A stretch of DNA of 64,000 nucleotides from Henricia sp. BOLD:AAB3569 (GCA_037783545.1 JBBELK010000480.1:2365001-2429000); one strand, 5' to 3'. Shown: positions 31,501-41,689, counted from the first letter of the stretch. The notes: generated by a model not told the origin, from the letters alone. Translations and numbers: made by a program.

Positions 31501-34500
31501 GCACTTTAAAGGAGCGTGACAAGATTTGTCCCCAAAAAAACAAAAATATATATATATTTTGTTTTAACCTAACAATCATATAAATTATTATATAAAGTGA
31601 AGCTTTTGCGGATACCGTGCATTTCTGATACTGTGCAGCACAGAGCCACAATCCGATGTGCGTACATGCTGGGTGCACCAAAGCACACACGTAAGCGTGC
31701 GTCGTACAGCAAGTTAATGCACTGTGCGTGTGCGCGCAAAGTGACAAAAAATACTGTACAACAGTAACATGCACATACAGTTGTACAAGTTTTCAACACC
31801 AAACGGACAAAAATCTTGCGGAAATCTTACAAAACAAAGCAAGTATAAGTTTCATTTTATACAATAATAATATTGGATGTCTTTTCGTCATGAAAATACT
31901 GTATTTGCCTTCGGCTCATTCAGTATTTTCAATGAAAAGTACCGGGTAGGCGGACAATTTATATGCAAATGGGTCTTTCCACAGTAATGGGGTACATTTA
32001 TGTAACATACAAGATCTTAGGTCCCAGTTCAGTTCAAATGTCTTAATTTTATCTTTAAATTATCCAGCTAAACTGAGGAAATAACTTTTGCACGAAGGAG
32101 TAAGAAAATAGTCTTACAACATACATTTCTGAAAAGCCTGTGCACAAATTTTCCTATTATGTATGTAACAAAGACAGAAAAAAAGTCACAAAATTGTCTG
32201 TCCACGTTACATACGTAATAGGAAAATTTGTACACAAGCTTTTCAAAAATGCATGTTTTGGCAGCAATTTCTTACCTTTTTGGGCAAAAGTTATTTCCTG
32301 AGAACAATACAAGGAAATTTCTTTTATTTTGAGATAAACTATTAAAGACATCTGAAAGAAATTATTGACTTATTTTTCAAATGTACCCCATTACTGTGGA
32401 AAGACCCAAATAGCAGTAACCAGGGCGTAACTATGGACTGGTCGACGTACGCGCGGTGTTTAACAGTCAGGCTCGGTATTTTAAATTTGATGCCTTCCTT
32501 TGTGTGTATAGTTTATCTTCGTGGATTCTCTTGGTGTTAATAAATATGCTCGAGAGGGGTAAACGTTCAAATTAGCATTGGCCCAAGATGTTTCTTAATC
32601 CATTCATATTGCTGGGATACACCAGGCCGGAGCCACAGACGAAGGCGGTGATTTTGAAAACGGCCAATATGTCGGAGCTGAACTACAGAGGGCGCTGTTC
32701 ACTGCGCAATATTCACGTATTCAGTTGTTCGCATAAAATGGAAGGTAAACTTATGATGAACAATTGTCCTTAATTTTCAACAGGGGTGGAATTTTCTTAT
32801 TTTTTTATTCAGAATTTGTCTCTCTGGTAACTAAGGAATAAATACAATACTTTTTTATTCTCGTGAAAGCGGAGAAATAAACTCTGATTCCTCCTTTAAA
32901 ATGTTTGTGGAACTAAGACGTACGTGGTAGGATACAGTAAAGAGAAAGGCGCATTTGGATTTTTACCGAATACGTGGATCCAGACAGTAGACATAAGCAG
33001 GTAATTAAGTGAGTTTGGGAATCGTGAAAGAGCCGTATTTGCTGTGCCAATTCTCATTTCCTGTTTGCTGCGTTTGATGTGTGCGTCTTGATGAAATACC
33101 TGACAAGATTCTATACTCTGATATTCGCAGCCTGGGTCTTGGCCAGTTGGAAATTCTATGCTGGTTCTCATCATATTTGTTACATTAATATTGGGAGATG
33201 CAGTTGACCCTTGATAATAGGAGCACTTTTGATATCTGTAGTACAGAATTCTGCTGACATTTTAGGTCAACATTTTTGGTCATTGCTCTCAATCTGACAA
33301 GTCTGAAGGACCTCATATTTATGAGGTTCACTACAAATCAAAATTTCCCATTTTTTAGTTTGCTTTGGCACAAATTGAATAGACTATATTCCTGAAAGCG
33401 TTAGGGCGCTGTCAAGTGGCACGTGCCCATCGCGCGTTATGTTCCAACACAAATGCGCTCCGCACGCATGCATTCCAAATGTTTGCTTGTAATGGAAATC
33501 TGTGTCCGCGCCAGGGGCCCGCACTCCACGTACGCGACTTTTCTCCTATTTTCACCCAAATCACCCCCAGTTCGAGCGCCCTCACGCGTTTAGGGATTAC
33601 GGTCTATTGGCCTTGGGCTGTGTATTATACAAAGTTAATTAGGCAAAAAAAAAAAAACTATGTTTAGCGTAAGTTAGTCTCCCAAAATTACGCGGTGACG
33701 CAGCTTCTTTTTTTTGGTAAGTGGTTTCCAAGCATTAGCAATAAAGTCAAGTTGACATAAAGCCAACAGGCATGTTTTTAATCACCCCCCCCCCCCCCCC
33801 CCCCATGGTTTTTTTAAGTGACAAGCGCGCTAACGCTAGAAAGAGTTGTTTTTTGGGGGGTATTTTCTGAGGTACACAGGAAAAATTTGTGAAACTGGAC
33901 TAGTGAAATTGATATTAAATTTATATCACAGTGCTTGTGGTATGTTTGATAATAATTAAAGGTTTGACCTGAAGTATGGTACACAACACAGTATAAAATG
34001 TAGATCAGCTGCTATGATACATGTCGCAGTGAATGTGTGAGTTATTCATTGAAATTGGCTGTGTGTGTTGTGTAAATGGCAAAGGTTTAGTGAACATTCT
34101 CAAATACATGTCATGTGTATTGCTTGTTATAAATATACATAGACCTTTTCCATTACCATGTAAACCTTCCCTGTATGTCCCCCATAGCTGGGACGCGACC
34201 AGTGCATGAACTACATGCGTTATGTGATGATGCTCATTGTGTTGTCACTTTGAACAATTTGCGCGTTTGTTGTAATAGTGAATTCACACTGGGCCTTTTC
34301 GTACTTGCGTAATTGTGACGCGTGTCGCTTTGAGAAAAAGCGATGTGGAGGGAATTTTGAGTGAAACGATGCACTGAAAATCACTTAATTATGAAAACAC
34401 TTTCCGTCCAATATGTCCAAGCTAATTCTGTAGTTTTCAGTGCGTTTTTTCTTGCCAAATTCCTTCCACAGAATTAGCTTGGACGGAAAGTGTTTTGAGT

Positions 34501-37500
34501 GATTTTCAGTGCATCGTTTCACTCAAAATTCCTTCCACATCGTTTTTTTTCTTCAATGTGACGTGCGTGGCAATTACGCGCAAAAAGGTTCAGTGTGAAT
34601 TTGTGTGTGCGAAGAGCGCGTTGTGCGTGTCACGTACATGTATGCACGCTGTTCGATTTAACAACAATGCATAATGCACAGTCCATGCACTGGAAAAACT
34701 GCGTCCCACCAACGGCGGACATGTACGGGGAAGGAGTCCTGGCTAATACATTTAGCCAGTGATGTTTTATGAGACCTTTCTGGTGGTGTAGGTGAGGTGA
34801 GGTTCTTTTTTAGGGGGGAGTGTGCTGGGGCAATTAAACTTGAGTCTAATTATCCAGATTCATCCATTTCTCAATGTGAAATGCAGATATGTTACAGCAA
34901 CATCAACAACTTATGGTTGCCCCCGCCAAGCGAGGGCGCAAACCGAAGGAAGGCAAACAGAAGAGAAAGCGACGTCCGAAGCCAACAGACCACATCAAGA
35001 AGCCCAAGACGGGATACTTCTACTACTTGGAGGCATTCAGGAAGAACTTCGGCAAGAATGGAGAGCAGATTCCAAGGGTAAGATCAGAACTTGGGCTGGA
35101 TTCACACTGAGCCTTTTTGCGCGTGAATTTGACGTGCGTCGCTTTGAGAAAAAGCGGCGTGTCGTGGAAGAAATTTGGACTCAAACAACGCACTGAAAAT
35201 CACAGAATCGCAAAAACACTTTCCGCCCAAGTTGATTCTGTGGTTTTCAGCGCATCGTTTCATTTTAAATTCCCTCCATGCCGCATTTCTGAAAGTGATG
35301 CACGTCAAATTTATGCGCTAAAATACTTGGTGTGAATCCAGTCTTAACCCTTCAGACATGCACCGCACCTAAAAATACACGGGGGCTTAAAAGGGGACTC
35401 AAAAGGGAGACTCCAGACGCGCTGTACCCTGGGGCTATTTCACTGTCGGGGCCATTGGTTGCCTTCGGCGAATGGGTTCGCCGAAGATGTCAAAGACTAA
35501 TCTTCTCCCCAAACTGCCGTCCCATGAGCAGGAGTCGTAGAGTATCAGAGCTGATGTTCCCAGTAAGGTGTTCTGGCGAGTTGAATCGTAGTATAGTGAC
35601 CCAAGAGTTACACATCTGATGGAAAAGGGTGGAGAGGGCTGCTGACCACCGCAGAGCCAGCCAGGGCATCTGCACGCTCGTTGATCTTCACTCCGCCATG
35701 TCCAGGCACATACATCCAGAAGACTGCACAGTCAGGGTGCTGCGTACGAAAGGCAGGCCAGTTGGCTGGCAGATCTTGGTCAGCACAGCCATGGAGTCGG
35801 TTGCGAAGATAACGGTATTCCCATTTAGATGGAGCTGACTGAGCCCGTGAAGGGCATGCTGAATCGCTTCGAATTCCATGCGCATGCTGCTGGTATAGAT
35901 CCGGTGGCAACCAGAGTCTTCAACAATAGTGCAGTTGTTAGAGCGGATTATGTATCCCCATCCAGCACGATTGTTCCCTGGGTCAAAGGAGCCGTCTGTA
36001 GCCACAGTGATGGCATCCTCACCTCCCAATTCCAGGACCGGCTGACAGCATAAGGCTTGTGCGGCTCCTTCGGCCCAGTCCCTGGCATGTCTGTTGAAGG
36101 CAACAATAACACGAGGGTCCTCATCATGATCCTCACTGGATATCCAGGGTGCTGTTGAAGCGAGAGAATGCTCACCAGTGAGCTGAACAACAGCTGAGAC
36201 TGTTGCGGAGCTTCTGCTGAGTCGCTGATGAGATGTTGTTCTAGGTGGTCTGGGCCGTAGCTTGCAAACAGCTGTTGTAGGTAGGATGACTGATGGCTTT
36301 CATTGTGCAGGGTACACAAATGAATGGGGCTTGGCTAGCGGCCCAGATTTACAAGGGTCGGCCTAAGTGGTGAGTGAACTCAACATGAAAAGGTGACTAT
36401 GCAAGCTCCAACAGGGGGTTTGAATCAGGATTACATGGAGTTTGAGCGGAATTGACCCAAAGGCCCAAAAAAAATGGGTCTGCCAAAAGCACAAAATATT
36501 CTGAAAAGGGTTAAAAAAGAGGATTAAAGCATTTATTTTGATTTCCAAAATGGGCTCTAGAACAGAGTAAGACTCGTTTCATTGTCTGATTTGTCAAATT
36601 TGCTAATGGATATTTTTAGTTAGGATTCGAACCAGAAACCTCTTGCTCAATAATATTAATCTGTTTTTCTGTTTTTTTGTAGGCCAGTGAAATTACCAAA
36701 GCATGCGGTGCCAAATGGACTTCAATGAACGAAGTAGAAAGGAAACCGTATATAGAGCTTGCTTTGACAGACAGAGAGAGGTACTTGGCGCAGGTAGGTC
36801 TACTTAGATCCAGAAAAATTTGTTTATTTTTCGTTAACTTTTGTCGACACCAATTTCGCTGAGCACTTTTGCTAACTTGTAAATGTGACGTGCACAGAGC
36901 TACGGCGAAATGCAGCACGAGTGACGCAAAAACACCATAAACATCATTTTTATCAGCGCAGAGGACCCTAGCCGGTTTAAAACGGATTGTATAAGACTAT
37001 CCTAACCTACTTTTAATCCCTTCATAAATGTGTTTTTGTGTAAACGGGAAAAACTCACAAAAATTAGCTTGTCGTTTTGCTATGTTGTGCATTCACTGCG
37101 TTCTAGATGTGTGTCGAGATGTTTTTGTTCGATCGCGCGTGTTACGCGTAATGCAGGCGTGTTGTACGTGCACGCACACGACCGGATACTTAAGTGCACA
37201 TTTTGCTTTCGAGCGTGCAGTTTCTGTGTGCGTGTGCATGTTTCAATACGCGCTGACCAGGGCGCGGACGCTGACACACGGCGCGGCCACGCGACTCTAC
37301 TGCACACGTGCCTCACATGTGTGGCGTGTTGCTAGGCAATTTCTAAATGGGCGGAGCTTGCTGGATCGGTCTATTACTGCACTGCTTTACGTAACAAGAT
37401 AAATTAGTTTACTCAACTTCAGTGTTTGTTTGATGGTATCCCCGGAAATATACGGATTGAGAACGTGAAATTTCCAAATGAGTGGAGTGGTCTCTCAATT

Positions 37501-40500
37501 GATGAACTTAAGGCTGCTGGACACCAAAGAATCCAAATTTAAAAGTGTTCACCATTGTTAATTCGTAGAAGTAAGCGCCTACGGGCCAAGTAATGGCTCA
37601 AGACGATTATTATTATTAATGGAAAAATATGACAAATGATATGGTATCAAAATCTCAACACCCATGGGACAAATGGGTGGTCAAAAATGTGATCTGGACA
37701 CGCTCCTTTTATTTGCAATTGCCCTTTTACAGCGAGAAATGTTCACAAAGAAGCGAGACCCCGACAAGCCAAAGAAACCCGCCACGGCGTACTTCCTGTT
37801 CCTTGAAGATTTCCGGAAGAAGATGAAGGGCGTGCCGTTGGAACCGGGCAAACGATTGACCGTAATCTGCGGCGAGGAGTGGAATAAACTGACCGACCAA
37901 CAGAAAAAGCCGTACCAGGACCAGGTCGCGATCAAGTATAAGCTCTATGAGGAAGCTATGAGGGAGTGGAGACAGAAGGTAATTATGATCCCGTTCGCAT
38001 TAGTGATTATGATTCCTTTCACATTAGTGATTATGATCCCGTTCGCATTAGTGATTATGATCTCGTTCACATGATGGAAATCACTTTGTTACACAAAGAG
38101 ATTTCCTAATCTCTTTATCAGCTCTATGAGGAATCTATGAGGGAATGGAGACAGAAGGTGATTATGATCCCGTTCACATGAGGCAAATCACTTCATTTGA
38201 TTAAGAGATTTCCTAATGTGAATGCACGAGTAAGCACTTTGTGGATCATATTATTTAAATAAGAAAAGCGTCCCCTACCATGACTGGAAGTGCAAAGGGT
38301 CTATAGTTAAAGCTGGATTCACATTGAGCCTTTGCGCGCATAAATTTGACGCGCATTGCTTTGAGAAAAAGCAGCGTGTATGAGTGAAACGACACACTGA
38401 AAATTCCATAATCAACTTGGGCGGAAATTGTTTTTTGTGATTCTGTGATTGTAGCCATCACGTGATACACGAGTCTGCCCCAGTGGCAGCCACCACTACC
38501 CGAGCTCACGGGCAGGTCTCTGGTGTAAGGCTCGGTGTAATGACGTCGCCTAGTAACCGCGAGTAGTAAAACATGGCGGGCAGTTTGGAATCGCGACGCG
38601 AGTATGAAGAAAAACACAGATTTATGACACAAATAAGAGGGAATAGGGGTGAAAATATTATTTTGCTTAACCAGTAGAGATGTCTGTGGGCATTGACAAA
38701 GTTTATTGCGGTACTTTTAGGGCAACTATTTTTGTGTGGCGCCGGCTTCATTTTTCATCGCGAGTCAATTGATAACAGCGTTTATAAAGCCCCGCCAGGC
38801 AACAACCTTTGACCTGTGTTCCCAGAATTCAAAGCGTAACCCTGTGTCGTTCGTTTTGCATCTTCTGGGGGCTTCCCCCAGTGTAAACCCCGTGTTACAT
38901 GGTGTAAGCATCTCAAATGCCCCTTATGTGTGACAGATTTTTGTGAACACCTTTGTTTCCCCCTGCTTTCAACTATAGAAGGGTATTCCTGAGCCTCACA
39001 AACCGTCGCCACAGCCATCGCAGGCCAGCATAAGTCACATGCAGGCAGCGAGCATGCAGCAGCAAGTGCAGCAACAACAGCAGCAAGCACAGCAAGCACA
39101 GCAGCCACCACCACCACCACCACAACATAGGCCACAGTATGGTCAAGTGGGACTAGGTAAAGTTTAGCAGTTTGGTATTCGAAGGGATTGTGTCAACGGG
39201 CCAATTTCACAAAGCACTAAGATACGTCTTAGAAGGAGTCACTCTTGTTATCTTGGGACATTGGTATGGGAATTAGGACGCATTGAACTCGTATGAGAGG
39301 CTTTCCACGGTAAAAGGGGGCATTTTGGCAACACAGACCATATTTTCCAGAAAATAGCTTTGTCTGGTCTCAAAATAAAAGAAATACGTTTCAGTTGTTC
39401 TGAAGAGATAACTTAGGCCCCAAAATGGTTACAAATAGTGTGACAACATGCCTTTCTAAAAACCCTGTGTACATATTTCTAATATACGCTCGTAAACACA
39501 AGTGTCCGTCCCGGTTACGAGCGTATGGAATTTGTTTTTTGTTTGCTCCTCCCAATCAGTGATTTGAGACCACCAGTTGGCTTCATAGCTCAATTGGTAG
39601 GGCGTCTGCACGTTAAGCAGAAGGTCCGCGGTTTGAATCCCGGTGGAGCCAAGTTGCTTTTCACTGCATCCAGATTTCCCAAACCCATGTTTAAGAAGCT
39701 GTCGTAATTGTAGAAATACAATCTGGTTACTTCCAGATAGCTAAAAGTATCGGCCTGTTTTTTTAAAATGAAAATGATGTTATTAAAGCCGATACTTTTA
39801 GTAGAATAGTGTTCTCCACTACCGGTTTTGTCCGGGCGCGCCGCCTGGACAAAATCATCAGAAGTACCATTAGCACCCGGACAAAAATTAGCTGCCTGGA
39901 CCAAAATAATCCATTTTCCAAACATGAGCCAAGTCATTCAAAAATTAGGTGTAAAGTCACTAATATAAACATTATTCGCTAGCGGTGTCATACATGGGTA
40001 GTTCCCAAAATTAGGGGTCCAAAATGTTTGGTGTTTCAGTTACGTACGACACTCTCTGCTTCAAAAATCACCACTTATTACCACACATTCTCAGTAATGG
40101 ACTGTGGCCTGTGATTATAGGGGGCAGCATCATTTTCTTCAATATTTTGTTTTCTGATTCCTGAAAAATATTCAAAACAAAAGACCATAAAGGCTTATAA
40201 TTTGTTCCATGGTATTGAATAGGAGTTTGGTGTCCCGGGTTACCTACGCCAATGAAAATTGGCTGTAGAATGAGTTTGCATTAACCTTGGTGCCATATCT
40301 ACACACAAACATTAAATTTGAGTGGCATTTGTTAAAATAAAAATAATTTTCTACTGGGAAACCACTTTCAATCATTAAAAACACTTGGAAATCTTAAAAA
40401 GCATGTCACACTTTTGGACCCCTAATTTTGGGAATTACCCATTATTGTTCACTTACCACACATATCTATTGCATCAGCGACCGATAACGGCCATGGCAGT

Positions 40501-40802
40501 TGCATGCATTCATTTGAAAAAAAACTGCTCATTTGCCCTTCTGCCAGGCACACGACGAAATAACCCTGAGTCACGAAACATTAATCGCATTTGCTATAGG
40601 TATGGCCAATGCCTACAACGGCAGTGCACAGGTCGCTGCAGCGCATCAGCACATGGCGATGCAGAGACTTCACATGCAGCAGCAGCAGCAGCAGCAGCAA
40701 CATCACGCCACGGGACCATCACAGCCGCCGCAGGACGATGACGATGAGGATGATTATGAAGACGAGGATGAAGATGATCTGGAATACGGTGACGATGAGT
40801 AA
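28538..40802 (+). CDS. Tandem HMG-box protein with Gln-rich linker and acidic tail
   Basis: HMGB-like architecture: non-sequence-specific DNA-bending chromatin protein is the expected role, in the nucleus. Exons 34887-35077, 36683-36793, 37733-37978, 38979-39156 and 40600-40802 join in phase; with either first exon the protein is 310-311 residues. Order (using the 311-residue form): AT-hook-like basic segment KRGRKPK (17-23) and a basic run to 34, HMG box A (about 40-103, split by an intron after residue 66), HMG box B (about 112-183, KPKKPATAYFLFLEDFRKKM), a Gln/Pro-rich linker (about 186-244), a second Gln/His run and a terminal Asp/Glu tail (about 290-311). The boxes are divergent from vertebrate HMGB1 and the polyGln tracts are unusual between box B and the tail. 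Exact orthology is not clear to me. Several introns carry elements that end within about 22 bases of splice sites. Confidence 0.88.
28542..31503. other. Intergenic or intron 1 of the HMG-box gene
   Basis: AT-rich; no gene seen. 28600-28960 is GC-richer near candidate exon A. 30348-30570 is homologous in direct orientation to 56820-57090, a shared repeat of about 230 bp. 29230-29280 is G-rich. Confidence 0.5.
31504..31583. mobile_element. Family C element fragment, copy 5
   Basis: CTTTAAAGGAGCGTGACAAG then ATTTTGTTTTAACCTAACAATC; one end only, running into element U copy 2. Confidence 0.75.
31584..31945. mobile_element. Element U, copy 2
   Basis: Contains TTTTCAACACCAAACGGAC and CATGAAAATACTGTATTTGC, complements of element U copy 1. 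Confidence 0.7.
31971..32407. mobile_element. Family A-related foldback element
   Basis: Ends GGGTCTTTCCACAGTAATGG and CCATTACTGTGGAAAGACCC are exact complements. Only the ends match family A; the interior differs, so this is a sister family. Confidence 0.85.
32600..32744 (+). CDS. Candidate first exon B of the HMG-box gene (ATGGAAG|GTAAAC)
   Basis: Alternative 5' exon ending ATGGAAG before GTAAAC, also phase 1. Joined to 34887 it gives Met-Glu-Asp-Met-Leu. The upstream bases are moderately GC-rich and include a CCAAT box. Exons A and B may be alternative promoters, or only one is real. Confidence 0.35.
32745..34138. other. Intron of the HMG-box gene, no gene seen
   Basis: 33710-33775 is the inverted partner of 4240-4305. 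33785-33804 is an uninterrupted run of 20 C. 33410-33600 is CpG-richer without an identifiable motif. Confidence 0.5.
34139..34750. mobile_element. Composite element K, copy 1 (contains family B element)
   Basis: Outer ends TAGACCTTTTCCATTACCAT and GGACATGTACGGGGAAGG, with GCTGGGACGC / GCGTCCCA inverted. A family B foldback occupies 34279-34602. The same composite is at 44568-45151. Confidence 0.8.
34279..34602. mobile_element. Family B foldback element, copy 2 (inside K)
   Basis: GTGAATTCACACTGGGCC ... GGTTCAGTGTGAATTTG, with GAATTAGCTTGGACGGAAAG and its complement in the arms. Confidence 0.8.
34887..35077 (+). CDS. HMG-box gene exon 2
   Basis: Acceptor TGAAATGCAG, donor CCAAGG|GTAAGA. Encodes a Gln-rich start, the basic segment KRGRKPKEGKQKRKRRPK and the first half of HMG box A (KKPKTGYFYYLEAFRKNFGK). 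A family-B foldback element begins 20 bases after the exon. Confidence 0.9.
35097..35342. mobile_element. Family B foldback element, copy 3 (next to HMG exon 2 donor)
   Basis: CTGGATTCACACTGAGCC ... CTTGGTGTGAATCCAG. Starts 20 bases downstream of exon 2. Confidence 0.85.
35490..36320 (-). pseudogene. Non-LTR retrotransposon RNase H relic
   Basis: Minus-strand coding traces in two frames: ITVATDGSFDPGNNRAGWGY, MRMEFEAIQHAL and IFATDSMAVLTKI in one, then VPGHGGVKINERADALAG in another. These are the catalytic motifs of an RNase H domain of LINE type. At least one frameshift (about 35770) and loss of the reverse transcriptase upstream show it is dead. It sits in intron 2 of the HMG-box gene. Confidence 0.85.
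36683..36793 (+). CDS. HMG-box gene exon 3
   Basis: Acceptor after a T-rich tract (TTTTTTTGTAG), donor GCGCAG|GTAGGT, 111 nt, phase 0. Encodes helices 2-3 of box A: EITKACGAKW, then ERKPYIELALTDRERYLAQ, the typical HMG-box pattern. Confidence 0.9.
37050..37374. mobile_element. CpG-rich repeat, copy 2
   Basis: Inverse homologue of 8640-8905: GAGCGTGCAGTTTCTGTGTG, GCTAGGCAATT, GGCGGAGCTTGCTGGATCGG. Confidence 0.7.
37375..37710. mobile_element. Family C miniature element, copy 6 (interrupted)
   Basis: AGATAAATTAGTTTAC ... GATCTGGACACGCTCCTTTT. Ends 22 bases before the HMG exon 4 start; 37470-37615 is foreign to the family. Confidence 0.8.
37733..37978 (+). CDS. HMG-box gene exon 4 (HMG box B)
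   Basis: Acceptor CCCTTTTACAG, donor CAGAAG|GTAATT, 246 nt, phase 0. Encodes the complete second HMG box (KPKKPATAYFLFLEDFRKKM ... CGEEWNKLTDQQKKPYQDQV). The last about 40 bases and the donor are duplicated at 38121-38180. Confidence 0.93.
37979..38074 (+). repeat. 24-bp tandem repeat next to HMG-box exon 4
   Basis: About four copies of GTGATTATGATCCCGTTCGC plus ATTA, starting at the exon 4 donor itself, so the first unit supplies the splice site. Confidence 0.8.
38120..38180 (+). pseudogene. Partial duplicate of the end of HMG-box exon 4 with its donor
   Basis: Sequence coding LYEESMREWRQK followed by GTGATTATGATCCCGTTC repeats bases 37940-38000 with a few changes. The duplicated donor is intact in its first two bases. 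No acceptor is evident before it. Confidence 0.75.
38312..38452. mobile_element. Family B element, single arm, copy 4
   Basis: GCTGGATTCACATTGAGCC followed by GCTTTGAGAAAAAGCAGCG; right arm absent. Confidence 0.75.
38979..39156 (+). CDS. HMG-box gene exon 5 (Gln/Pro-rich linker)
   Basis: Acceptor CAACTATAG, donor GGACTAG|GTAAAG, phase 0 to phase 1. Encodes KGIPEPHKPSPQPSQ, then an interrupted polyGln run and six prolines (CCA repeats). Low complexity makes copy-number variation likely. Confidence 0.85.
39296..39530. mobile_element. Family A element, single arm, copy 4
   Basis: GGCTTTCCACGGTAAAAGGG to CCGTCCCGGTTACGAGCG; right arm absent, followed directly by a SINE. Confidence 0.8.
39555..39700 (+). 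mobile_element. tRNA-derived SINE (tRNA-Asn-like), copy 1
   Basis: 39580-39652 folds as a tRNA: acceptor stem GGCTTCA / TGGAGCC, anticodon loop ACGTTAA (GTT), A-box TAGCTCAATTGG and B-box GGTTTGAATCC. The body GTTGCTTTTCACTGCATCC is shared with 54232-54385, so it is a SINE head rather than a host tRNA gene. Confidence 0.8.
39816..40485. mobile_element. Element W copy 1, split by element V1
   Basis: 39816-39993 and 40443-40485 together match 58672-58925 (TTTTGTCCGGGCGCGCCGCC, AAATTAGGTGTAAAGTC, TTCACTT...CATATCTATT). Confidence 0.75.
39994..40442. mobile_element. Inverted-repeat element V1
   Basis: Ends ATGGGTAGTTCCCAAAATTA and TAATTTTGGGAATTACCCAT with GGGGTCCAAAA adjoining. Related to V2 at 59363-59603. 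In HMG intron 5. Confidence 0.85.
40600..40802 (+). CDS. HMG-box gene exon 6 (Gln-rich and acidic tail)
   Basis: Acceptor ATTTGCTATAG at 40598-40599 is the one that matches the phase-1 donor of exon 5 and keeps the acidic frame: GMANAYNGSAQ, a CAG-type Gln run, then DDDDEDDYEDEDEDD and TAA at 40800-40802. An upstream AG at 40546-40547 is also possible but would lead into a different frame ending at 40739. Confidence 0.85.
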
Positions 40803-40982
40803 AAAAACCACTCTCGTTTGTACTGTCGTCCTCCCACACCCCCACCCCTATGTCTGTTCCAGTGTCAAACTTGCACAGATTACTCTGCTCAGCTATGAAG
40901 CACCGTTAATGCCATTTTCCCGATGTGGTGTGTATTTCAAAATGTGGTGCATGTCTTTTACAGAGTGGTAATTTTATTTTAG

Positions 40983-41302
40983 TAACTTGCGACCGCAATA
41001 GACCTTTATCATGGTGCGGCCATGTTCACTTTTTCCTATTCAAATAAACTAACCAAAGCGCGGATTGCAAAAAAAAAATAGTTTGGCCCCGTGTTAAAAA
41101 TGTTCATTGTCTGCATCACAATGAGACATGCGTAGCGCGATCAAGAAAACGCGCAGCACAGGCAGTGATTCTCTCAAAACAACGGTAGAATACGCGCGGT
41201 CGCGCAGATGCACTGATCGTGCCTAATACGTACTATGGGTAACAAGACAAAGATGGACGCACTGTGATAAACGTCTATATAATAACTCGTGGTCGCAAGT
41301 TA
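40983..41302. mobile_element. Inverted-repeat element L
   Basis: Outer arms GTAACTTGCGACC / GGTCGCAAGTTA, inner arms TAGACCTTTATCATGGTGCG / CGCACTGTGATAAACGTCTA. Lies in the HMG 3' UTR or just past it. The inner left end also occurs at 12404-12445. Confidence 0.75.
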
Positions 41303-41459
41303 TAATAAGAGTTTAGAACTTGATCTGAATTTTTTCTTTAAAATTACTCATTAAGCAGTGCAGATTTGATTTAAAATAAATTTATGAGTGAGAAAATATT
41401 GTGAGGAAATATTTCACCCCGTCTGAAATGTTTTCCACACAGGGTCTGAATTCTTTCCC

Positions 41460-41556
41460 CGCAAGTTTATTAAGTTGCATTCGCAGGTTATTAAGTTGCG
41501 GACGCAAGTCATTATCTTGCGGCCACAATTTATTAAGTTGCAGCTGCAAGTTACTA
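41460..41556. repeat. 24-26-bp degenerate tandem repeat
   Basis: Four units of TTATTAAGTTGC followed by variable CGCAG/CGCAAG. Confidence 0.65.
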
Positions 41557-41689
41557 AGAAAAGCCTACCACCCTGTAAAAGACATGCACCACCTTTTGAA
41601 ATAAACACCACCTCAAAAAATGGCAACAATGGGGCTTCATACTCAACAGAATTGAAGGATCAGTTAAAAAGTGAATTTTGAACAGATAA

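Noticed and set aside
38782-39135. Valine/alanine-rich minus-strand frame
   Set aside because: Shadow of the CAG/CCA repeats in HMG-box exon 5.
39147-39148. Alternative exon 5 donor CAA|GTGGGA
   Set aside because: Weak donor and no longer needed once exon 6 starts at 40600.
39580-39652. Functional tRNA-Asn gene
   Set aside because: Folds well, but the flanking body is shared with a second tRNA-like copy at 54232-54385 that has a target duplication, so both are SINE heads. A host tRNA cannot be fully excluded.
40548-40599. Extending HMG-box exon 6 upstream to the CTGCCAG acceptor in the acidic-tail frame
   Set aside because: That acceptor needs a phase-0 donor, but exon 5 ends in phase 1 at a good donor; the acceptor at 40599 solves the phase exactly.
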